Shown: one piece after another, positions 37,801 through 47,548 of the stretch
Numbering within the stretch: position 1 is the stretch's first letter
How the letters are laid out: each line of letters starts with the position of its first letter
Assembly (NCBI GenBank): GCA_007922305.1
Contig: ML677334.1
Coordinates: forward strand, 19,204,291-19,268,290
Direction of reading: 5' to 3'
Source of the DNA: Dermatemys mawii
Taxonomy: Eukaryota; Chordata; Testudines; Dermatemydidae
DNA: 64,000 nucleotides
Notes under the pieces: generated by a model
Databases searched by the model: none
Told to the model about the DNA's origin: nothing
The model's input: only the letters and a program-made list of their open reading frames with translations
Made by a program: the position numbers and the translations under genes

Positions 37801-40800
37801 AATCTGGATTCCAACACCACATAAAACACAAAATAAATATTTTGCATCATTTGGAAGTTCGGGTTTTCCCCACCCTCCCGAGTTAGGCTGCAGATACTAC
37901 AATCTCAAGTAGGGTGTCTCTCTCTTGAATTAAATTTCCTCATCTGTGAGTACAGTATCTAGCCAACCCTATTATTGTAATCTGGCAGAGTAATTAACTA
38001 TTCGAACAATAATATTGCTGTATACTATTAATGATGTGCTTTTTTAAAAAAAACATGTGTACAGGTAAAATGGAGAACATTTTGAATGAGGGGAGTATAA
38101 ATGACCAGACTAAGATCCTCCTGGTTAACACAGCCTATTTTGTAACAAACTGGAATAAGAAGTTCCCAGAAGCACAAATCAAAGAATGCCCTTTTAAAAT
38201 CAACAAGGTATGTTTAAAACAGACATTTAAATAATTCTATTTCAAAGTGGGTAAATATTTAGAAGAATTGAAATAGAAATCTTCAGTATTACTAGGCTGT
38301 CATGCATCTCTCTAATGAAACTTCTTGTTTTGTGGCCTGGGTGCCTTAAACCAGTTAATATTTTAATGTTTTGGTGGTTTTATATAAACCTTTCAAAGAC
38401 TCCATTTCAAAGACCCCGCACCTCTCACTTTCTATAATCTAAAGAAAAATTACTAGATTTACTACACCAGGGTTCTCAACCTTTTTCTTTCCGAGTCCCC
38501 CCGCCATGCTGTAAAAAATCCATGGCCCACCAGTGCCCCAACAACTGTTTTTCTGCATATAAAAGCCAGGGCCGGTGTTAGAGAGTAGCAAGCAGGGCAA
38601 TTGCCTGGGGACTCACAAAGCTAAGTTACTCAGGCTTTGGCTTCAGCCCCAGGTAGCAGGGCTCAGGGCCCTGGGCTTCAGCCCTGCACAGCTTTCTGCC
38701 CGGTGCCTCAGTGAATCTAAAACTGGCCCTGCTTGGAGGACCCCTGAAATCTGCTTGCAACCCACAAGGGGGCCCCGGATCCCTGGTTGAGAACTGTTGT
38801 ACTACACAGTGACTAGCGTGTCATTGACAGAGGGATGACCATTAACTGCCATTATATGAGCAAGGGAGAAGTGCAATCTCACAGGTAACTGCACTCCAGA
38901 GATTGTAACCAATACCAGAAACTGCACCCTAAACCAAAGAGGTAGCCAGTGAAGGGCACAGAATATTGGTCTTATACACTCAGAATTGCTCCCCAGCTTG
39001 AGACAAATCACTGCACTAATGAAGACTTCAGATAGCCTTGAAATAACCTCAGTTAGCTCACATTGCAGAAATACAGTCCTGAAGTTACAGAACAGTAGAT
39101 CACAGTGGAGGGATTTGTGTCAAAGAGGCTGGTCACAGCTTGTGGGCCATGCAGAGACTGAAAAAAGTACACCACACTACAACTAACTCCTGGTGATCCA
39201 GAGACATCAGTGACTCCATCATAACCCAGAGGCTGTTAACAGCACTGGCGAAGGCTAGTCGCACCTCCCAAAGAAGGCATATTCACAGTTCCTGCCCGTT
39301 CCTCAGTCTAAATACTTATGGGTTGGGGGAAGCAACACTTTAGTTTTATCAGAGTGGAGACACTAAGCCAGTTTGCTCAAGGGAAAGAACAGACAACAGT
39401 GTCTGGGTTTAGCAAGGAGATGGTGCAAAGTTATCTAGATTTTCATGCTATCTGAAGGTCATCTACACACTTCAGGCCACAATATTTCTCTCTGTCATCT
39501 AGTGAAATAGCATGTCCTTGGTTTGTGTAATTGTGGACCGTTATTTTCTTACAAGGTCAATGATATGTTGGTCCAGCTCAAGATCAGTTAATAGTTTTGT
39601 TTGACAGTAGTCGAAATGTTAATCATGGGGAACGTCTGGCTGCACTGTATGGTTGGACCCCCAAATTTCCTTTCAGACTAGTACTAAAACAGTTAATGGA
39701 AAATGTAAGTTTATTTATAAAAAAGGGGGCACTCATTACTTTCCATTTATAGAAGAGTTGTTGCTAATTTTTTGCTACTCCATGCTGATTATATTGTTCC
39801 TCAGCCATTGGCATATCTTCAGCACTTTAGGCTGACTGATATTGCAACGCCCTTTAGATGTTATACATTGTAATTTACAGTGCAACTAGTACCAGAGGCC
39901 ACCCATCTGAGACAACCTCCTGTCTTCAGAAACCTCCCCAAAGTGTCCCCCAGTGTATTAAGTAGAATCCTGATCCACCATTATTAGAAGGTTATTTCCA
40001 CCCATGTTTGTCATTCTGAAATAAGGCCAGACAGGTTTCACTGTATATGAAGGCAAACAAATTCCCCAATCCAAAGTAATGATGCCTAGGTACAACTCTC
40101 ATCCAAGCACACATACTTTCCTTCCTTCTATCTCGTTTGTGAAAGAAAGGGGCTGCCAAGTTGTTTCCTGTATGTTTTGTAGACTGAAACGAAACCAGTG
40201 CAAATGATGAACCTGGAAGCTACGTTTTGCCTGGGCTACGTAAAGGAATTAAAAATTGCAATCCTTGAGCTCCCTTGCCTCAACAAGCACATGAGCATAC
40301 TTATTCTGCTACCAAAAGAGATTGAGGATGATACCACTGGCTTGGAACAGGTAAGAGAAACAGACACGGTATAAGTGTTGTTTCCAAGGGAAGCATTCAA
40401 TTTATAATAATTCTGCTTCTGAGGCAGGGGTGGGCAAACTTTTTGGCCCAAGAGCCACATAGGGGTTCCAAAATTGTATGAAGGGCCAGGTAGGGAAGGT
40501 TGTGCCTCCCCAAACAGCCTGGCCCTGTCCCCAACTTCCTGCCCTGACCCATCCTCTCCTGTGTCCTGATCACCCCCTCCCAAGACCCCCCTCAACAATC
40601 CTCCTGGGACCCCATCTCCTACTCAAACCTCCTGCTTCCCGTCCCCAGACTGCCCCAACCCCTATCCACCCACCCGCCTCCTGACAGACCCCCAGGACTC
40701 CCATGCCTCATCCAACCCACCCTGCTCCCTGTCCCCTGACTGCCCCCGGGACTCCCTGCCCTTGTCCATCTGCCCCCCCCCCCCGCCCTAGCCCCCTTAC

Positions 40801-43396
40801 TATGCTGCTTGAGCAGCGTGTCTGGAGGCTATGTGGCACACTGAAGTTCGCAGCCCCGCCCCCTTACCACGCCACTCCAAGCAGCAGGAGCTCAGGCGCA
40901 GCAGTGCTGTTCAGGGCCACTCCTGGATGTGGTGTGCTAAGGCTCCGGGAGAGGAGGGAGGTGGGGGAGGGGGAAGCAGGGGCGGTGCCAGGGGGAGCCT
41001 CCCCGGCCGGGAGCTCAGGCGGGCCGGGCAGGACAGTCCTGCAGGCTGGATGTGGCCTGCAGGCCATAGGTTGCCCACCCCTGTTCTAAGGTATATTTTC
41101 TTTATTACTCTCAAGTTACTAAGAAGGGAACAGGATATTGGTTTCTTAGGAGTTAATCATCTCCTTCTACTTCTCTGCACCTGATGTCATGTTTGTGAAA
41201 TCATATTTCCGCCTCAGCTAGAGGGAATCACTTGGAGTGCTGTGTCTAGGACTAAGTGCTTTTGTAGAGCCCACTAAGTGCCTCACTGCATCTTTAGGCA
41301 CATAAATACCTTTAAAAATGTGGGCCAGAGATCTAGAGTCCACATTAATGTATATGTAGCCTGGTGATTATAGCAAAGCACTTAGGTCCAGATCCACAAA
41401 GGTACTTAGGCTTCAAACTTTCACTGAAATAAAAATTTGCAGTGTATTTGTAGCCATGTTGGACCCAGGCTGTTAGAGAGACAAGATGGGTGAGGTAATA
41501 TCTTTAATCGGACCAACTTCTGTTGGTGAGAGAGACAAGATTTAGAACTTACTCAGAGTTCTCAAAGTTGGTCGAATAAAGATACTATCTCACCCACCTT
41601 GTCTATTGAAATAGAAGGTTGTTAGGAACCTAATTACCTTTGTGGGTCTGGGCATTACAGTCATGATTATTGGGTTCTTTTATCAGTTCTGACATGAACT
41701 TGTTCAAAGTCAAAAAACAAGTCACTTCACTTTTGATGCCTCAGTCTCCCTCATTTACCAATGGGTATGTACTAGTGATTTATTATACAGTTAAGAGGCT
41801 TAATTAAAGCTTTTAATGTCTAATTTTGAGCAGAGAGTGCCTATCTCTAAGAATTTGCTTTTTCACTGTAACTGCACACAAACTGGGAGAAATATTTAAA
41901 AGCATCCTCTAAAGATGAACTACTTTAGTGTCACTTTATAATAAAGTTATACATTGATGTGGTTCACCTCCATTCACAGTTCAGACATTAAGGATCAAGG
42001 AGCCCCACTTACCTCTGTGTTACACACTGTGAATAAGGCTCTCAGAATCTGGCCCTAATCGTGTTCGTACTAGCATAAGCATATGCAGTTCTGTGGGTAT
42101 TATCATTTATACATGGAAGTTGTATTCAGATCATGAGACATCCTTTAATTCAAGTTTGAGATGGATTCCAATGAAATCTCATGCTCCGGACACCCCTCAG
42201 ACTTTGGGATAAATAAAATATCTGGAAACAAACACTGACAAAGCTGATCTAGATTAGGGTGACCAGATAGCAAGTGTGAAAAATTGGGATGGTGTGGGGG
42301 GTAATAGGAGCCCATATTAAAAAAAGCTCCAAATATAGCGACTGTCCCTATAAAATCAGGACATCTAGTCACCCTAATCTAGATCCAGATCAGAATTTTG
42401 ATGCTTGAGTCTGTTGTCTAGTTCAGAAGAACATAAGAATGGCCATAATGGGTCAGACCAAAGGTCCATCCAGCCCAGTATCCTGTCTTCTGACAGTGGC
42501 CAATGCCGCATTTCAGAGGGAATGAACAGAACAGGTAATCAAGTGATCCATCTCCTTCACCCATTCCCAGCTTCTGGCAAACAGAGGCTAGTAATTCCAT
42601 TGCTCGTGGGCATGAGAATCAAGAGGCCTTGGCTCACATATCAGCTTTGCCTTTTCACTTGCTATGTGGCCTTGAGCAAATCACTTAACCTGTCCTAACC
42701 AATTTCCCTGAAGTAGCTACCTCACAGGGCTACTGTGACTATTACTCACACAGTACTTGTAATGTGCAAAAGATTATACTCATTTAATGAAGTTAGTATA
42801 GAAACCTACACCAGTGAGTTAAATCAGAGTTATATCAATGGAACTGAAAGCACCATTTACTCTTAGGCGTGATAACTACTATATATCAAGGGCAAGTTTA
42901 AGTCCCTTATCTTTGGTTTTTGAAGGGATGAGGGCAGTGAAGAGTGTCTTTTTTCCCCCCCTTAAACTGACCATTAATATGCTCCCTTGTCTTATTCTTT
43001 CAGCTTGAACAGATGCTCACTCCTGAGACGTTAGTACAGTGGACCAATCCCAGTGTGATGGCCAATACCAAAGTGAACGTGTTTCTTCCCAAATTTAAGG
43101 TGGAAGGGGATTATGATCTGAAGCCTGTTCTGGAAAGCTTGGGGATGACAGATATCTTTAACGAGAATGTAGCAGACTTCTCTGAGATGTCCGAGACTAA
43201 GGGCGTGGTTTTGTCACAGATCATCCACAGAGTCTCTCTGGAAGTAAACGAAGAAGGTGCTGAATTGAGTGAGGTACCAGGATATCGGATCCTGCAACAC
43301 AAAGATGAATTTAAAGCTGACCATCCATTTATCTTCTTGTTTAGGCACAACAAAACTCGCAACATTATTCTTTCTGGCAGATTCTGTTCTCCTTAA
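28651..43396 (+). CDS. SERPINB5: SERPINB5 (maspin), complete six-exon coding sequence
   Basis: Six coding exons (28651-28824, 33773-33910, 36611-36728, 38065-38207, 40183-40350, 43004-43396) join in frame to a 377-residue clade B serpin; human maspin has 375. The extra length is two residues at the start (MAIDALRLANTAF against human MDALQLANSAF). The serpin fold is complete: the NTAYFVTNW strand (about residues 164-172), the EVPGYRILQHKDE reactive loop (about 337-349) with Arg342 at the position of human Arg340, and the C-terminal signature HPFIFLFRHNKTRN...GRFCSP. The hinge (NEEGAELSEVPG) lacks the Ala-rich stretch of inhibitory serpins, so like human maspin it should be non-inhibitory. Maspin is a cytosolic, nuclear and cell-surface protein of epithelia, acting in adhesion and tumour suppression. 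There is no signal peptide, as usual for clade B. The intron between exons at 36728 and 38065 uses a GC donor. The 5' non-coding exon was not identified. Confidence 0.95.
29537..30288 (+). mobile_element. Solo LTR nested in the hAT element
   Basis: Begins TGTGACAAAGTGGGG and ends CTCTGTGGCA, with CCTCT before and CCCCT after, a 5-base duplication with one mismatch. It matches in type a TGTGACAAAGTGGG LTR family I associate with turtles (ACTATTAAGCTTCTGTTTTA is its poly(A) region). A single LTR with no internal sequence, so recombination between two LTRs is likely. Confidence 0.7.
30300..30830. repeat. C-rich degenerate minisatellite
   Basis: Imperfect repeats of a unit close to CCCCATGTGGCCCTGCAC, varying in length with many substitutions. 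The strand bias (C-rich on the plus strand) creates long open frames in two phases that I do not regard as coding. It lies within the 2.1-kb hAT element. Confidence 0.75.
31310..31718. mobile_element. Tigger/pogo-like MITE
   Basis: Left end CAGTAGAATCTAAGCATTAC and right end, reverse-complemented, CAGTAGAATCTCAGAGTTATG, are inverted copies. The right flank is TA and the left is TC, so one TA of the target duplication is mutated. Internal GTTCATAACTCTG and GTTCGTAACTCTG units repeat. No transposase. Confidence 0.7.
31809..32010. repeat. Dispersed repeat (GGTGCCGACTCC family)
   Basis: ATAGGTGCCGACTCCAGGGG, GGGGCTGGAGCAGACATGGG and GGATGCTCTGCATCCACTGG follow one another in the order of a dispersed repeat I associate with turtles. 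No terminal repeats or duplication seen. The class is unknown. Confidence 0.45.
32043..32694 (+). mobile_element. Solo LTR
   Basis: Begins AGTGACGGAATCAGACC and ends CTTTGTCACA, so the ends are short inverted repeats of the GTGAC type seen in other LTRs here. It is inserted in a TATATA tract, so the target duplication (ATATA-like on both sides) cannot be separated from simple repeat. A GATAAAA-type site and AGATAAAAACCTCC near 32256 may be the promoter region. No coding content. Confidence 0.55.
32705..32893 (-). repeat. SINE-like dispersed repeat with a snapback end
   Basis: The right part (AAAGCTTATACCCAAATAAA through GCTGATACAGACTAACATGG) is a common turtle-type dispersed repeat; the same unit in the other orientation is at 49525. 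At the left, 32710-32738 and 32758-32786 are inverted copies identical at 28 of 29 positions around a 19-base spacer, so the end of the unit has been duplicated in inverted orientation. Confidence 0.6.
33773..33910 (+). CDS. SERPINB5: SERPINB5 coding exon 2 (residues 59-104)
   Basis: Acceptor AACAG, then ALHLEDVKDVLFGFQTVTSD to KSLNPTT, donor GTAAGT, phase 0 on both sides. Human counterpart VLHFENVKDVPFGFQTVTSD. It contains the RLYVEKS strand typical of clade B. Confidence 0.95.
34523..34645. mobile_element. hAT-type MITE (CAGGGTTCTCAACC family), short copy
   Basis: Starts CAGGTGTTCAACATTTTTC and ends GGTTGAAAAGCACTG. The flanks ACCTAGGA and ACCCAGAG are a poor 8-base match (5 of 8). It shares the CTGGCCCTGCTTGGAGG and CCTGCTTGCGGCCCC blocks with the 332-base copy at 38468 but lacks its middle. 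Confidence 0.7.
34650..36600 (+). other. SERPINB5: Intronic stretch of SERPINB5, nothing recognised
   Basis: AT-rich sequence with a short CA tract at 36003-36017. No element ends or exon-like open frames were seen apart from the acceptor at its right end. Confidence 0.4.
36611..36728 (+). CDS. SERPINB5: SERPINB5 coding exon 3 (residues 105-143 and first base of 144)
   Basis: Acceptor CTTTCAG, then EFINATKRPFPSELELVDFK to SVSELTD plus one G. The following intron begins GCAAGT and not GT. Only this cut joins in frame to the next exon and gives the conserved Gly of LTDG; a cut at the nearby GT (36733) puts a stop codon at the junction. It matches human EFISSTKRPYAKELETVDFK. Confidence 0.92.
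36729..36734 (+). promoter_or_regulatory. SERPINB5: GC-AG splice donor
   Basis: The intron starts GCAAGT, the consensus for the minor GC-AG class of U2 introns, after exon end TGATG. The exon-side match is modest (TG instead of AG). Confidence 0.8.
36950..37067. mobile_element. Truncated hAT MITE (CAGGGGTGGGCAAAC family)
   Basis: The right end AAGTTTGCCCACCCCTG at 37051-37067 and the adjoining GGCCAGGCTGTTTGGGGAGG match, in inverse orientation, the start of the elements at 40425 and 55535. The other end is missing or unrecognisable. Confidence 0.65.
38065..38207 (+). CDS. SERPINB5: SERPINB5 coding exon 4 (residues 144-191)
   Basis: Acceptor GTACAG, then GT completing Gly144, KMENILNEGSINDQTKILLV, NTAYFVTNWNKKFPEAQIKE and CPFKINK, donor GTATGT, phase 0. 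It contains the strand 3A motif N-x-x-Y-F-x-x-x-W of serpins. Confidence 0.95.
38468..38799. mobile_element. hAT-type MITE (CAGGGTTCTCAACC family), full copy with inner element
   Basis: Ends CAGGGTTCTCAACC and GGTTGAGAACTGTTG, flanked by a perfect 8-base duplication TACTACAC (38460-38467 and 38800-38807). Inside lie the inverted motifs CAGGGCCGGTGTTAG (38570) and CTAAAACTGGCCCTG (about 38717-38731), which look like the ends of a second hAT family contained in this one. Confidence 0.9.
40183..40350 (+). CDS. SERPINB5: SERPINB5 coding exon 5 (residues 192-247)
   Basis: Acceptor TTGTAG, then TETKPVQMMNLEATFCLGYV through LPKEIEDDTTGLEQ, donor GTAAGA, phase 0. KPVQMMN and the LILLPKEIED segment align directly with human maspin (KPVQMMN, FILLPKDVED). 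Confidence 0.95.
40425..41083. mobile_element. hAT-type element (CAGGGGTGGGCAAAC family), 659 bases
   Basis: Ends CAGGGGTGGGCAAACTTTTT and GGTTGCCCACCCCTG. Flanked by TTCTGAGG (40417-40424) and TTCTAAGG (41084-41091), an 8-base duplication with one mismatch. The interior is C-rich then GC-rich, including 13 consecutive C near 40776, and yields meaningless open frames. The same family is at 55535-56059. Confidence 0.9.
41480..41608. repeat. Foldback dispersed repeat, copy 3
   Basis: AGACAAGATGGGTGAGGTAA and the following ATCTTTAATCGGACCAAC return in inverted order as GTTGGTCGAATAAAGATAC and TATCTCACCCACCTTGTCT. It is preceded by TTTGTAGCCATGTTGGACCC at 41449. Same family as 4096, 17319 and 60588. 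Confidence 0.65.
42255..42376 (-). mobile_element. hAT-type MITE (GGGTGACCAGAT family), copy 2
   Basis: TAGGGTGACCAGATAG to CTAGTCACCCTA, flanked by a perfect 8-base duplication ATCTAGAT (42247-42254 and 42377-42384). 122 bases, in opposite orientation to the copies at 9765 and 63496. Confidence 0.9.
42427..42600 (+). repeat. CR1-related or SINE-like dispersed repeat
   Basis: AACATAAGAATGGCCATAAT followed by GGGTCAGACCAAAGGTCCAT and AGTATCCTGTCTTCTGACAG is a very common reptilian dispersed unit. I believe it is CR1-derived or CR1-mobilised but cannot prove the class. Confidence 0.5.
42610..42760 (+). repeat. MIR-like SINE remnant
   Basis: CTTGCTATGTGGCCTTGAGC followed by AAATCACTTAACCTGTC and CTACCTCACAGGGCTACTGT follow the order of the MIR/CORE-SINE core region. 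Confidence 0.5.
43004..43396 (+). CDS. SERPINB5: SERPINB5 coding exon 6 (residues 248-377 and stop)
   Basis: Acceptor TTTCAG, then LEQMLTPETLVQWTNPSVMA to the C-terminal GRFCSP and TAA at 43394-43396. It carries the reactive-centre loop: the Arg of GYRILQHKDE aligns with human Arg340. It also has FSEMSETKGV and the serpin signature HPFIFLFRHNKTRN. Clade B genes keep the whole C-terminal third in one last exon, as here. Confidence 0.95.
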   Translation, partial: LEQMLTPETLVQWTNPSVMANTKVNVFLPKFKVEGDYDLKPVLESLGMTDIFNENVADFSEMSETKGVVLSQIIHRVSLEVNEEGAELSEVPGYRILQHKDEFKADHPFIFLFRHNKTRNIILSGRFCSP

Positions 43397-44780
43397 ATAG
43401 GGCGTGTCTATTGAGAAAAGCAGAATCCATTGGTTGAGATTCGTATTTCTGTAAAGCTTTACATCCTGAGTACCACCATTGAAAGGTAATCTAAGATGTT
43501 CCTATATCAAACAGGCAGCACCACGTACTTTTCACATGCAGTAGTCATATACAATGATGCAATTTAACTCCTTTTGTTTCACTCATGTAAAATAAGGAAT
43601 TTAGCACCACAGGAAATCTCATGTGTTTCATTAGGAAATACCCCATCTCTGGCAAAAAACAAACATTCATGTTTCTCTGATGCATTTCTTTTTCTTAAAG
43701 AAAATTAAATGAAAGTCCATTTTCCTGGAGGAAGGTGAATTGGAATTGCTGAGAGATCAGGAATTTTATAAAGAAAGCTGGCTCAGTTTTCTATAAATTT
43801 ACCTTGTGCTGTGTCCAGAATCTTCCCAAACCTTCAAAGTGTATTCCTACTTCCAAAAAAACCCCGAACGATTTTGACATTTGGGATTATAGCTCTGATC
43901 TTTCAGTTGACTGTGCACTGGTGTGCTTGAGTGGAACTTTATTGGCTTCAGTCAGACTCCATTTGGGTTGAGCAGTGTATCTACACAGTCTATTGGAGGA
44001 CTGGGGCTGCCATCTGTAAATGGAGTTAACAGTTCTTATTCACCTTCATAAACTGCAGCGATATCTAGGGAAGAAATGGGCTAGATAATAAAATAATTGA
44101 TGATAATACGTTACAGTTGTGACTGTAAGCACCACATCCTCAGCTGGTGACCTCAATGGAGCCATGTTAATTTACACTAGCATAGGATCTGGCCCCAGTA
44201 GCTTGGAAATTCCCTAATGATGCCCCTTAAATGATGAAATCAAGTTGGCAGTGTAAGTTAACTAAGTGGCAGTGGTGTAGTGGTAAAAAAAGGAGTAAAT
44301 TAACCTAGCCTGAACTCCATATTCCCCAAATGAGAAGCAGGTAAATTCAGTTTACCTTCGGTTGCACTACTGCTCAGTGGCAGTTCCAACTATGAAGATC
44401 CTATATTGTGTATATTATGAAAATGAAAACAAAATGAAAACTGAATGCACCAAACATTTGCAATGGCATTAGAACTGCCACATGTCTCAAGCTTGTGTTG
44501 CCAATCACTTCTGACTTCAGAGATGCTAAAGATGATCCCCACGGTTAATGTGATATGTAAAAAGGAAATCCAGACATTAACATGGATTAGATTAATCTAA
44601 TTCCTTGATGCAAGAATGGAAAAAATGTTTGTTTGTTTTTTATGAACAAGATCTTCAAGCTAAATATAATAGCACTGTAAGTAGGTTTAATTTCTGGCTA
44701 AGGTCTTCTTGCTGCATGTGTTCAGTATTAGTGTGCCTTATACCATTCAGAATAAAGCATCATAAAAAGAAGTGTGTGTC
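43397..44780 (+). other. SERPINB5: SERPINB5 3' untranslated region (inferred)
   Basis: No further coding sequence follows the stop. ATTAAA occurs at 43704, AATAAA at 44087, and AATAAA at 44751. The last is followed by a GU-rich stretch (AGTGTGTGTCATC) and would give about 1.37 kb of 3' UTR. Confidence 0.55.
44751..44756 (+). terminator. SERPINB5: Poly(A) signal, likely SERPINB5
   Basis: AATAAA followed about 20 bases later by AAAAAGAAGTGTGTGTC, an A-rich cleavage region and GU-rich downstream element. It is preferred over AATAAA at 44087, which lacks a GU-rich follow-up. Confidence 0.5.
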
Positions 44781-45463
44781 ATCTACTTTTAAAGTGTGGT
44801 TCAAAGGCCAAAAATTGGTTTCTGTTATATTCATGCCCACCCTTTATTTCTGTACTATTGATATTACAGACAGAGAGGAGCTAGACACTCTTAGGATATA
44901 TTGTTTTTGTTAAAAAAATGTTGTGTGGTGAAAACAGAAGATCAGAAGGGTGGTTACTGCATCTCCAAATACTGAATGAGGCTTTTTTAAAGATATTGTG
45001 CTAAAGAAGGTTATGTAATGAATGGATGACTGATGGGGAGAGATGCGCTATTTAACCTACCATTTTAATTGTATATCTCTTCCAGCTGTTCAGTTCAAAT
45101 ATAAACTGGAGCTTTATTTGGAGTTCTGCATTTTTCTTGGAACAAGTTTTCAGCAAAATGCCTGAAAAAGCTTCCAAAGTCAGTATGGTGCAATTGGTTC
45201 TTGCCTTCTGATAGATTGTGAGGTTCTGAAAATTCACCTAAGCCTAAGAGCCAAGATAATAGACCCGACAGGTCTGGATAACCACGGAAACCAATATATC
45301 AGGATTTTGCAGTCAAATATACAACACAAATGGTTCAAAATCTGCAGTAAGTCCAAACAGAGGTGAATATTACAGGCAAGAACCTTATTTTGGTACTTCT
45401 GAACTGAAAGCAGAGCCAAAGGGGATTCCTGAAGCCCCTCTGAGTGGGAATGCATGTGACTTA

Positions 45464-45742
45464 AGCTATGTCTACACTACCACTTATGTCAGTATAACTT
45501 ATGTCACTCAGGGGTGTGAATAAGCCCCCCGAACGACTTAAGTTATACTGACCTAAGTGCCAATGTCGGCAGCGCTATGTTGGCGGGAGAGCTTCTCCTG
45601 CCAAAATAGCTACCGCTGCTCATTGGGGGTAACGGAAGATCTCTCTCCTGTTGGCATAGAGCGGCTCCACTACAGATCTTACACCAATGCAGTTGCATAG
45701 GTGCAGCTGTGCCATTGTAAGCACTCTAGTGTAGCCACAGCC
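45464..45742 (-). mobile_element. Harbinger-like MITE, copy 2 (inverse of 11211)
   Basis: AGCTATGTCTACACTACCAC to CTCTAGTGTAGCCACAGCC. It shares CGCTATGTTGGCGGGAGAGC with the copy at 11211 in the opposite orientation. Flanks TTA and TCA are consistent with a decayed 3-base TTA duplication. Confidence 0.65.
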
Positions 45743-45794
45743 TCAGAAAATATAGGCATCTACCGTCCAGAAACAACATTTCTGTGACAAAAGG

Positions 45795-45995
45795 GAAAGC
45801 CCTGGGTCTAGTGGCTAGAGATCTGGTTTGAAGACAGGAGTTCTGGGTTTCATTCACAGCTGTACTGACTGTGTAACCATGGGCAAACCATGTAAGTCTT
45901 GTGCTTCAGTTTCTGCATTTCTAAAATGGTGGCAATAACACTTAGCAACCTCAATAGCATCTCGAAAGACTATATAGGCTTGTAGGTGCTACCAT
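45795..45995 (+). repeat. MIR/CORE-SINE-like element
   Basis: CCCTGGGTCTAGTGGCTAGA and GGAGTTCTGGGTTTCATTCA resemble a tRNA-derived head with A and B boxes. They are followed by TGACTGTGTAACCATGGGCA and CTTCAGTTTCTGCATTTC of the CORE region. This is the best preserved MIR-type copy in the window. Confidence 0.6.
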
Positions 45996-46175
45996 TATAC
46001 ATAGCCATCACAGCTGGGAAATGTGGGATGGCAAACATTTAGTAGAATCCTTGTCTGTGCCTACAGAAGAGGAAATCGTTCACTTCCCAGGAACCTGCGA
46101 ATATCTCTCTCCTACTGAATGGATGTTCTCCATGACAATCAGCTAACGCTGTGCAATAAAGTGAGAAACAATGAA

Positions 46176-46358
46176 GGGTATATCTACACCACAATAAAAA
46201 CCTGCAATTCTAGCAGCCTGTGGGGAGGGAGGGTCTCTGAACTTGTGCTGCAGCCCAAGCCTGAACATTTACACTGCAATCAAACAGCCTGAGTCTGGAG
46301 AGACCAAGTGAGCTGGCACGGCCCAGCGGTGGTGTCTAATTGCAGTGTAGACATACTT
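46176..46358. mobile_element. Harbinger-like MITE
   Basis: GGGTATATCTACACCACAAT and (reverse complement of the right end) AAGTATGTCTACACTGCAAT are inverted. Flanks GAA and TAA fit a decayed TAA duplication. 183 bases, non-coding. Confidence 0.65.
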
Positions 46359-46984
46359 TAACTGGCCAGTCCTTTTGGCAAAGTGATCTTGTGACCAGGA
46401 ATGTGACCCATAGCAATGATTATTTTGGCAACAATTAGGACTTTCCAAATTCCCTTTTTCATGCCTCCTGTCAGTTTCAGAAGAACAGTGTGTGAAAATA
46501 TTCTACTTGGTGAGTAAGGCCCAGTTCCACAAAGTGATTTAGGCTCCTAATGTCCACAGATGTCAATGGAAGTTAGGAGCCTAAATATCCACTCGCTGCA
46601 ACTTGCTTGCTGTTTGAATTAGAAATAGAACATCACACTACATACTTCTCCCGTTACAATTGGAAATCAAGGCTTCTCAGACCTAATGCCATCCTACTGT
46701 GAGTTGTTCAATCATATGACCTCACCACCTAATCGGGATTGGTCCTGGACTGTATTTGATGGGAAATCTCATCAGAAACATTTCTGGCAGTTATTGCAGA
46801 AAGTGCTGTTGCTGATTCAATATGTGGTGTGATGTCCTTGGAGACCCAGTGGAGTGCCAGAGGGTGCAGCTGAAGTCCATGGAACTGATTGGCTTGCTCA
46901 CTGATACCAAGCACTGTTTCATCGTACACATCTTTAGTCTCCATGTAGCTCCCATTACCACAGTATCTGATACCTCACAATCTT

Positions 46985-47190
46985 TACAGTATTTATGCTC
47001 ATAACACCCTTGTAAGATGGAGAAGTGCTATTATCCCCATTTGATAGATGGAGAAAGTGAGGCACAGAAACTAAGTGACTCACCTAGGCCCTTCATGAAG
47101 CCCATGGCAGAGCAGGAACTGGAATGCAGCTTTCCTAAGCCCTCAACTAGTGCCCTGTTTACTGAACCATCCTGCCTCTACACAGCATTC
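46985..47190 (+). repeat. L2/MIR-like ancient repeat
   Basis: CTCATAACACCCTTGTAAGA, then CTATTATCCCCATTTGATAG, GAGGCACAGAAACTAAGTGA and GCAGAGCAGGAACTGGAAT, in the order of old amniote interspersed repeats. Confidence 0.55.
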
Positions 47191-47548
47191 CTTCACATAA
47201 CTCAGGAAACAGGCAATATCATTTACCAAACAAGGAAACTCTTTACACTTTATTCTTAAAAAATCTGAGTGTAGTACAACAGTCCAGCATGTGGGAAAGA
47301 GTATTTCACGCAAAGAGCGGAAATGACTTAGTACAACTGCTTTTCTGCCCCAGGAAAACATTCTGAAACTATTTGCCTAACTGGAATGCACTGGGAATAC
47401 AAAATTTAGCATTTTGATTAATCAGGAATAATAGTCATCATTCGCAAGTATAGTCCGGCAGTGTCTAGGAAGGGCCTGAACTCCATCTGAGACAGAGAAG
47501 TCCCAACCAATTTCCCTTTCTTACACTATGTGCATCACATTAGTGGTA

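Noticed and set aside
40478..41184. Several Pro-rich or GC-rich open frames
   Set aside because: All lie within the 659-base hAT element at 40425-41083.
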